From JBMDXB01 sp048594975 (GTDB lineage: Bacteria > Acidobacteriota > Vicinamibacteria > Vicinamibacterales > 2-12-FULL-66-21), in assembly GCA_048594975.1 (NCBI GenBank), contig JBMDXQ010000038.1, positions 1-5,183 of the forward strand: DNA of 5,183 nt, given 5' to 3'. This document shows, piece after piece, positions 1 through 4,055 of this stretch (its first letter is position 1; the number at the start of each line of letters is the position of its first letter). The notes beneath the pieces were generated by a model. It saw only the letters and a list, made by a program, of their open reading frames with translations. It had not been told where the DNA came from and did no database searches. The translations under genes and the position numbers were made by a program.

Positions 1-290
1 ATGATCTCCATCCCACCACTTCGAAACACCTCGTCAAAACGGTCAGTGAACTTCTGGTCGCGGTCGCGAATCAGGAACCGGAACGACTCCGAGCCTTCCG
101 CCAGCGTCCACGTCAGTTGCCGAGCCTGCTGGGTCACCCACACCGCGCTCAGATTCGCTGTGCACCCCGCGATATGGACGCGGCGGCTGCCCAGTTCGAT
201 GAAGAACAGGACGCTCAGGGCCGCGAGTTGGAGAACCCGCCGAAGCACCACCTAACAGAGCGAGAGCAACACGCAGCCTCCAGCGGCCAG
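1..290 (-). pseudogene. Decayed DDE (rve/IS481-like) transposase, partial
   Basis: On the minus strand an open frame runs from 251 down past the left edge, with 83 codons visible. It reads like the start of an integrase-core (RNase H fold) transposase: a hydrophobic strand VLFFIELGSRRVHIAG (residues 15-29), then WVTQQARQLTW, then FLIRDRDQKFTDRFDEVF (59-76). The aspartate at residue 63 matches the second acidic residue of the DDE triad. Directly upstream is an in-frame TAG (254-252). In the neighbouring frame, bases about 290-254 still resemble the family's 'AAG..ACDFF(S/T)V.T' segment, but read AC followed by CSR, so the first catalytic aspartate is gone. The N-terminal helix-turn-helix part expected upstream is not recognisable before 454. 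The third acidic residue would lie outside the window. I read this as an inactive remnant. The family assignment comes from motif memory. IS3-like or another rve group is the alternative. Confidence 0.8.
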
Positions 291-418
291 ACAGCCTATT
301 CTACGGATCGGTCCGCTGACCGCTTCTACGTGACGCGGCGCCGACGACGCCACGACACCTGGATAAATGCACCCTACACCCGTTCGAGGTCACGTTCCGC
401 TGGCTTCGGAACGATTCG

Positions 419-446
419 TCGACTGTCAACGACCTGGGGCTATACT
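419..446 (+). promoter_or_regulatory. Candidate sigma-70-type promoter
   Basis: A -10-like TATACT at 441-446 (five of six consensus bases) follows a weak -35-like TCGACT at 419-424 (four of six) with a 16-base spacer. Transcription would begin near 453, directly at the ATG at 454, so the downstream gene would have a leaderless or nearly leaderless message. No Shine-Dalgarno sequence precedes that ATG, which fits. The motif match alone is weak evidence. Confidence 0.35.
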
Positions 447-453
447 GGTATTG

Positions 454-1032
454 ATGTTTGCAGCCCTTGGCACCGGGCCTGCCTGCTTGATGGTCGCCGC
501 ACTCCTGGCGACGACCGCACCGGCGTCGGCACAGGAGTCTGCGTCTTCATTCGCCGCGCTCGCCGGACGCATCCGGGTCGGCCAAGTGATCTGGGTGACC
601 GATACGACCGGCCGCGAACTGCGCGGCCGGCTCGAGCGGCTCTCGACCGACGAACTGGTCCTGAAGACCACCGGCGTTGACACCTTCGCGGCGCCAGATG
701 TCCGTCGCATCCGAGCGCGCGATCGCGATTCGCTCAAGAACGGCGCACTCATCGGGCTCGGAGTGGGCGGCGCCATGGGAAGCGCGTGGTGTATCGGGGC
801 CATCGCGGACGACTCCGGTGACATCGATGCTCGGGCAGAGTGCGCCGAGGGGTTCACCGTGTTCCCGGGACTCGGCGCGCTGATTGGCCTCGCGGTCGAT
901 GCCGTGATTCCGGGGAGGATGCGCGTGGTCTATCAGACGTCACCGAACCAAGGGGACTCCCACCCGCGCCTGAAGATCGTACCGTTGTTCTCGCCACGCG
1001 CGAGAGGCCTGATGATGTCGCTCGCTTTCTGA
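454..1032 (+). CDS. Small secreted/envelope protein, unknown function
   Basis: This is a 192-residue protein if it starts at ATG 454. The same frame is open from an ATG at 367, and ATG 487 is another option. From 454, residues 1-26 form a signal-peptide-like hydrophobic stretch ending PASA, with likely cleavage before Gln27. It lacks the usual N-terminal positive charges. Residues about 39-90 (GQVIWVTDTTGRELRGRL, ELVLKT, VRRIRA) look like a small beta barrel of the SH3/Sm-like kind seen in many acidobacterial hypothetical proteins. Two glycine-rich hydrophobic segments follow (about 96-116 and 135-154), separated by an acidic, cysteine-containing loop. They resemble glycine-zipper helices that insert in or lie on a membrane. 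The C-terminus ends in aromatic Phe, as in many outer-membrane strands. No enzyme motif is visible. It sits between two transposase scraps yet shows no stop or frameshift, so it is probably functional. The exact role is unknown. Confidence 0.75.
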   Translation: MFAALGTGPACLMVAALLATTAPASAQESASSFAALAGRIRVGQVIWVTDTTGRELRGRLERLSTDELVLKTTGVDTFAAPDVRRIRARDRDSLKNGALIGLGVGGAMGSAWCIGAIADDSGDIDARAECAEGFTVFPGLGALIGLAVDAVIPGRMRVVYQTSPNQGDSHPRLKIVPLFSPRARGLMMSLAF

Positions 1033-1151
1033 GTGAGCCGGCGTGCCCGTCCCGGCATCGCTGATGTCGGCGACTTACTGCTCCACCCTGCGCAGAATCA
1101 ATCACTTCGCTTGTGGAAGTTCGAACAACGATCGGGCCACTCTGTAACTGA

Positions 1152-1262
1152 TGGACAGTCCTGGAGGAGCTCACGTATCCGTTTCACGATCAGACGATTC
1201 TGGTGACGCGCTGCGGCCGGATGTGTTTCCGCGGCCGCAAGGTGAACCTCCGCTTGGAATAA
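1152..1262 (+). pseudogene. Transposase C-terminal domain scrap (IS481-like)
   Basis: In the frame that includes 1161 the sequence reads LEELTYPFHDQTILVTRCG, then RMCFRGRKVNLRLE, then TAA at 1260-1262. This closely matches the small beta domain at the end of a family of IS481-like/integrase-core transposases, where 'YPFHD....VT.CGR.C...RK(I/V)NL' is normally followed by 'S.VFAGQ.VG...V...IWLV.FM.YDLG.FD'. Here the match stops abruptly after KVNL, and an in-frame TGA at 1149-1151 closes the 5' side. Only about 33 residues remain, so it cannot be functional. It lies on the opposite strand from the scrap at the left edge and covers a different part of a transposase, so the two are not simply halves of one interrupted copy in original orientation. 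The family call rests on remembered motif patterns. Confidence 0.65.
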
Positions 1263-1299
1263 ACTGCCACCCATGTGATCGGAATAGACCCTTACGAGA

Positions 1300-1350
1300 T
1301 GGCTCCTCGGGCTGGACTCGAACCAGCAACCCTCCGACTTGTCGAACAGT
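1300..1350 (-). pseudogene. tRNA-Asn-like 3' half (possible att-site remnant)
   Basis: On the minus strand, bases 1327-1300 carry a perfect T-arm (stem GCTGG, loop TTCGAGT, stem CCAGC), then CCGAGGA, discriminator G and an encoded CCA (CCA at 1302-1300). This is the exact layout of a bacterial tRNA-Asn 3' end, whose acceptor 5' strand would be TCCTCGG. Further 5', ACTGTT (1350-1345) resembles the Asn anticodon region (CTGTTAA). However, 17 bases instead of about 12 separate it from the T-stem, and no anticodon stem forms. No TCCTCGG is found where the acceptor 5' strand should be. Weak resemblance to the D-arm (TTGGGGAACGGG, about 1366-1355) may mean a decayed whole gene rather than a clean half. 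It is not a working tRNA as read. Such 3' halves are typical leftovers of integration into a tRNA gene. Confidence 0.6.
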
Positions 1351-1465
1351 ACGCGCCCGTTCCCCAATCCTTGTAGAAGAGGTGCTGCCGATCGCGCGTC
1401 GGAACGTTACGAGCCGCCTGGCAGCGGCGCAGCGATGCTCCCGGGGGCGCAGCGGCGCGGCGATC

Positions 1466-1999
1466 CTACCGACATAGCTGCTCGAGGGACTGGGATGTCG
1501 CGACGACGCGGAATGTCACCGACCACTCCAGCGCTCCCGAGGCATTCGAAAATGTTGCCCCGCACACCTGCGAAACGACCGAGCTCGAGGGTGCCGTGGT
1601 CTCCCCGCTGAAGGCGACGAAGCCCAAGACCAGTCCTTCGCGGGCCACGCCCCCACCGGTGCTGCCGGTCGCACCTCCGCCGATCTGTATACCGACGGAA
1701 GCGCCAGCGGCGCCACGCGGTTGAAGCACACCCGTGAGGCGATAAGTACCCGAAGGCAGCGTGTAGTTTCGAGTAGTGATCGTGCCGGTCAGGGCCGGGC
1801 CTTGCGGTTGGGAACCTCTCGGGCACGTCGACCAATCGCCAGGGCACGCCATGGGTTCGGACACGCTCAGGTCAGCCGGATCTGCGAGGACGAACGTGAT
1901 CGAAAACTGCGGGCTTGCCGGTTGCGTTGGACTTGTGGGCGATCCGTCGCTGCAGGCCATCAACGCCGGAAGTGCCAACGCCCACCACTCATTGCGCAT
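1466..1999 (-). CDS. Putative lipoprotein, unknown function
   Basis: The product has 177 residues. The start at ATG 1999-1997 is fixed from above by an in-frame TGA two codons upstream. The N-terminus is a short signal sequence with a lipobox, Leu13-Met14-Ala15-Cys16, so Cys16 would be lipidated and the protein anchored to a membrane facing outward. A Ser/Pro/Thr-rich linker (17-31) follows. The rest looks beta-rich: SITFVLADPADLSV (33-46), NYTLPSGTYRLTGVL (78-92), a glycine-rich stretch (99-118), EGLVLGFVAF (121-130) and LEWSVTFRVV (157-166). Cys52, Cys59, Cys146 and Cys176 could form two disulfides. No catalytic motif is seen, and the fold may be an immunoglobulin- or carbohydrate-binding-like sandwich, which is only a guess. 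It is transcribed divergently from the membrane-protein gene at 2293. No good Shine-Dalgarno sequence precedes the start. Confidence 0.75.
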   Translation of the reverse strand: MRNEWWALALPALMACSDGSPTSPTQPASPQFSITFVLADPADLSVSEPMACPGDWSTCPRGSQPQGPALTGTITTRNYTLPSGTYRLTGVLQPRGAAGASVGIQIGGGATGSTGGGVAREGLVLGFVAFSGETTAPSSSVVSQVCGATFSNASGALEWSVTFRVVATSQSLEQLCR

Positions 2000-2092
2000 A
2001 TGTCACGTCGTCTCGCCGACCAGAGCCCTGTCGCAACGAGCATACCCACGTCTGGCGACGAACGAACCCAACGGAAACGAACGGTTTGTCGC

Positions 2093-2116
2093 GGGCGGAC
2101 CGTCTCGGTCCCGCCT
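2093..2116. repeat. Imperfect inverted repeat (hairpin)
   Basis: GGGCGGACCG (2093-2102), loop TCT, then CGGTCC with one bulged C and GCCT (to 2116) can pair: six Watson-Crick pairs next to the loop, then four more including one G-T after the bulge. There is no T run on either side, so it is unlikely to be an intrinsic terminator. It could be a protein-binding dyad or leader structure in the divergent region. Confidence 0.35.
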
Positions 2117-2131
2117 CGCCGTCACGTCCTT

Positions 2132-2145
2132 TCGCGATTTCGCGA
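2132..2145. repeat. TCGCGA-TT-TCGCGA dyad
   Basis: Two copies of the self-palindromic hexamer TCGCGA are separated by TT, giving a 14-base near-palindrome. It lies between the divergent genes, 133 bases upstream of the lipoprotein start and 147 bases upstream of the membrane-protein start. This is a possible operator, but CG-rich hexamers of this kind also occur by chance in this base composition. Confidence 0.3.
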
Positions 2146-2292
2146 CGACTGGCACATATCCGCGATTCTGCCCGCGAGTCAGAAAAACGTCAGTTTCGCC
2201 TGCCTGCAAGTGCGAGAGCATCGTGCCTGCGTCAGGCGATACCTGAGACGGAGAGGGCAACGCGAGTACGCCAGGAAAGGACCGATCGATCG

Positions 2293-2934
2293 ATGAGGGA
2301 CGCACAGGTGCGCGTCTTAACGGGGTTTGCCGGCGTCGCGATCGGAACGGCGAGTCTCCTTGCCCCTGCCGCTCTACTTCATGTACTCGGGTCCCCCTCC
2401 GGACTGGAACGTATTCACCCGCGCCATGGTGGCTCTCATCACCTGCGCCTTCCTGATCGTTTTCATTGCGGGACTGAGTCATCTCATACGCCGCGCCGAC
2501 GCGGAACATGAATGGACGGCATCGCTGGTCTATGGCGCGGGAATGCTGTTCGTGGCGGTTGCGCTGGTCGCCGTCTCGCTCGAAGCGGGAGTACCTTCGG
2601 CGCCCCACACGGTGGGCTCGATCCAACGATTGACGGTCCGTTGGCCGAAGGCAATATCCTCATCCATGGTTCGATCAAGCGCATGCTGACCGTCGTGCTT
2701 CTGGTGCCCGCCGGATTTGCCGTGCGTCGCACCGGAATACTCCCCGCCTGGCTCGGTTGGACGGCACACTTGATTGCCCTTTTCAATCTGGTGTTCGTGC
2801 CTTCTCTGTATTTCGGCAAGGATGCGTCGCGATTCTACAGCGCGATCGGTTGGGGCAATTCGGCGTTCTGTGCCAGCTTTCTCGCCTACTGGATCCTCGC
2901 GGCGGGGATCGCGATGCTGCGACAGCGCAAGTGA
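2293..2934 (+). pseudogene. Six-helix membrane protein with two frameshifts
   Basis: Three open segments join into one 213-residue membrane protein of unknown family. Segment 1 starts at ATG 2293 (MRDAQVRVLTGFAGVAIG...). At the C run 2363-2366 one extra C shifts the frame; removing it gives ASLLALPLYFMYSGPPPDWN. The second frame continues through two helices to EAGV (about 2593). One base then seems missing within 2591-2596, which returns to the first frame (FGAPHGGLDPTIDGPLAEGN) and runs to TGA 2932-2934. Predicted helices are at about residues 8-30, 44-65, 78-99, 131-147, 153-174 and 186-209, with a polar loop (101-129) between helices 3 and 4. AAAGGA at 2276-2281, 11 bases before the ATG, may serve as ribosome site. 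The protein meaning is well kept across all three segments, so either the breaks are recent or they are sequencing errors. As written, the DNA cannot make the full protein. Confidence 0.8.
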
Positions 2935-2947
2935 CCAACGGTCGCCT

Positions 2948-3481
2948 TCACTGCGCTGCGCGCTTCGTCGCCAGCCCAATCGGCAGTCCGACGCAGAACA
3001 GGTGCGCCATGATCAGATTGACGAGAGAGAGACCGGTGGGACGGCCGGGGAAACCGGCGAGCGGCAGCACGACGAACTGCATCACGGCCAGCACCACGAG
3101 CCCGTACGCCATACCGCACGGCACGGCGCGTCGAATGAGCACCGGCCATCGCAGGCTCGCGACGACGTACACGGTCGCCGCGCTGTAGGCGATGAAAACG
3201 TGCAGCATCAGCCCCAGCGCGGCGGTGAGCAGTCCGCCGGCATATGCTGCGTCGCGGCCGATGACGCCGCTGGCGATGTAGTGCAGGACGCGAATGGGCG
3301 CGCGGCCCATCGCCCACTGGAACGTCAGCGCAGCGAGGATGTCCAGCGCTCCGGCGATGAATCCGCCCCACAAGATAGCGCGCGCAATCCGGGGCCGTGG
3401 ATGGGGGGCGACACGGACCGCTGTCGCCGATGTCTCTGCCCCGGCGCTCGACGGCGGCGCGGCTCTGGAAGGCACGTCCAT
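2948..3481 (-). CDS. Four-helix membrane protein, unknown function
   Basis: The product has 177 residues from ATG 3481-3479. A longer in-frame start at 3595 would overlap the upstream regulator and add a low-complexity Arg/Pro/Ser tail, so the shorter start is preferred, although no clear Shine-Dalgarno sequence precedes it. Residues 1-31 are a disordered, Ala/Pro/Ser-rich cytoplasmic-type tail ending in PRPRIAR. Four hydrophobic segments follow, at about 35-58, 82-110, 119-142 and 149-171. Polar residues inside or next to them (Asp47, His67, His94, His160) stand out and could bind a ligand or metal, which is inference. The pattern WGG.IAG.LDI.AAL followed by IASG..G..A..GG..TAALG recalls a common family of uncharacterised bacterial four-helix proteins, and a distant YagU/DUF1440-like relation is possible but unproven. 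It lies 70 bases downstream of the winged-helix gene on the same strand, so the two may be cotranscribed. Its stop lies 13 bases from the stop of the convergent membrane gene. Confidence 0.8.
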   Translation of the reverse strand: MDVPSRAAPPSSAGAETSATAVRVAPHPRPRIARAILWGGFIAGALDILAALTFQWAMGRAPIRVLHYIASGVIGRDAAYAGGLLTAALGLMLHVFIAYSAATVYVVASLRWPVLIRRAVPCGMAYGLVVLAVMQFVVLPLAGFPGRPTGLSLVNLIMAHLFCVGLPIGLATKRAAQ

Positions 3482-3551
3482 CAGAGTCCAGACCTGAGGC
3501 GGAGGCCGAGAATGCGGGATGCCATCATGCCCTCGAGAAGGTGGCGCGCCT

Positions 3552-3932
3552 TCAGCCGATCGCCGAGGCCATCCGCTCGGAACGTGCTTCGGCAACGGGC
3601 TCGAGTAGCGCGTCCCCGAGCTCCGTTACCGGCGCAATGAACCGGTACCCTCGCCGGGTGAGTGTCTCGACGTAATACGGCCGGACGCGCGAGTCGCCGA
3701 GCGCAGCGCGGATCTGCTTGATGCAGGAATTCAGGCCGTCGTCGAACTGCACAAAGATGCCGTCTGGCCAGAGCACGTCGTACAGCTCTCGCCGGCTGAC
3801 GAACCGACCACGCCGTGCCACCAGGTGCGCAAGCGCGAGGCAGGGCTGGGGGCGCAATGGCACTCGTCGTCCGCACCTGCTGAGCTCCGACGACTCGACT
3901 TCCAGCGTGAATGGACCGAACTGATAGACCAT
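3552..3932 (-). CDS. Stand-alone CadC/OmpR-type winged-helix regulator
   Basis: This 126-residue protein is nearly all one Trans_reg_C winged-helix DNA-binding domain. Residues 3-26 form the N-terminal beta sheet (YQFGPFTLEVESSELSR..RRVPL), 30-57 hold helices 1-2 (LALAHLVARRGRFVSRRELYDVLWPD), 63-80 the recognition helix (FDDGLNSCIKQIRAALGD), and 86-102 the wing (YYVETLTRRGYRFIAPV). The ATG at 3932 is chosen because a GGAGGG Shine-Dalgarno sequence sits six bases upstream and the domain begins directly after it; a GTG at 3968 would add 12 residues. In the family this domain is usually fused to a membrane helix plus a TolB-like propeller, TPR or sensor region. Here only about 24 residues follow, rich in Glu, Ala and Arg, with no membrane segment. 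It is likely a cytoplasmic transcription factor, perhaps controlling its own operon. A truncated former fusion is the alternative. Confidence 0.88.
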   Translation of the reverse strand: MVYQFGPFTLEVESSELSRCGRRVPLRPQPCLALAHLVARRGRFVSRRELYDVLWPDGIFVQFDDGLNSCIKQIRAALGDSRVRPYYVETLTRRGYRFIAPVTELGDALLEPVAEARSERMASAIG

Positions 3933-3938
3933 CGGGAT

Positions 3939-3944
3939 CCCTCC
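3939..3944 (-). promoter_or_regulatory. Shine-Dalgarno site of the winged-helix gene
   Basis: GGAGGG on the minus strand lies six bases before ATG 3932-3930. It decides between this start and the in-frame GTG at 3968, which has no comparable site. Confidence 0.7.
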
Positions 3945-3983
3945 GGCGATCGTCGCGGGGGGCGTCACCGCCGGCCGCGCTGG

Positions 3984-4021
3984 CCTCAGGATCAGCGGAA
4001 GGTACGCTGAAGTCCTGAAGG
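3984..4021 (-). promoter_or_regulatory. Strong imperfect inverted repeat (hairpin or operator)
   Basis: On the plus strand, CCTCAGGATCAGCG (3984-3997), loop GAAGGTA (3998-4004) and CGCTGA-AG-TCCTGA-A-GG (4005-4021) pair over 14 base pairs, interrupted only by a two-base (AG) and a one-base (A) bulge. The inner six pairs are perfect. It begins 34 bases past the stop of the propeller gene and ends about 50 bases before the ATG of the winged-helix gene. No T run follows on the minus strand, so a classic intrinsic terminator is not supported. It may still end or stabilise the upstream transcript, or be an operator for the adjacent DNA-binding protein. Confidence 0.5.
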
Positions 4022-4055
4022 TTCGCCAAGGAAACAGCCAATATTCGGCGAGGAT

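Larger units (their letters stand above)
1033..1465. other. Gene-free stretch with mobile-element debris
   Basis: No intact gene is supported here. It contains a transposase C-terminal scrap (1152-1262, plus) and a tRNA-Asn-like 3' half (1300-1350, minus), listed separately. Nothing recognisable is seen in 1033-1151 or 1384-1465 apart from a short hairpin (GCCGC, six-base loop, GCGGC at 1413-1428) without a T run. An open frame at 1098-1367 on the minus strand is the antisense of these two remnants and is not counted as a gene. Confidence 0.6.
2000..2292. other. Divergent intergenic region
   Basis: This 293-base stretch separates the minus-strand lipoprotein from the plus-strand membrane-protein gene, so it should hold both promoters. 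No convincing -35/-10 pair was found for either. It contains a hairpin at 2093-2116, a TCGCGA-TT-TCGCGA dyad at 2132-2145 and a small stem TCAGG/CCTGA with loop CGATA at 2232-2246. The long open frames crossing it in several phases look like by-products of high GC with few stops. Confidence 0.5.

Noticed and set aside
1213..1238. GCGGCC...GGCCGC inverted repeat
   Set aside because: It falls inside the transposase coding remnant and is explained by GC-rich codons. No T run follows.
1098..1367. Minus-strand 89-residue open frame
   Set aside because: It is the antisense of the transposase scrap and reads straight through the tRNA-like T-arm (giving GCWFESS), which is a known kind of spurious translation.
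1300..1375. Functional tRNA gene
   Set aside because: No acceptor 5' strand complementary to CCGAGGA and no seven-base anticodon loop with U33 can be placed, so the sequence is called a remnant.
2283..2294. Three CGAT repeats abutting the ATG at 2293
   Set aside because: Three copies of a 4-base unit are too few to argue for phase variation.
2003..2626. Minus-strand 207-residue open frame
   Set aside because: It is Arg-rich, low-complexity, and antisense to the membrane-protein gene and the divergent region. It is a GC-skew artefact.
2933..2943. GACC-AAC-GGTC mini-hairpin between the convergent stops
   Set aside because: Four base pairs with a three-base loop and no T run are too weak to call a bidirectional terminator.
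2774..3640. Plus-strand 288-residue open frame
   Set aside because: It has Arg/Gln/His-rich composition without domains and is antisense to the four-helix membrane gene, which has clear helices.
3481..4041. Minus-strand 186-residue open frame overlapping the regulator
   Set aside because: It reads the winged-helix gene in a wrong frame. The recognisable domain and the Shine-Dalgarno site belong to the other frame.
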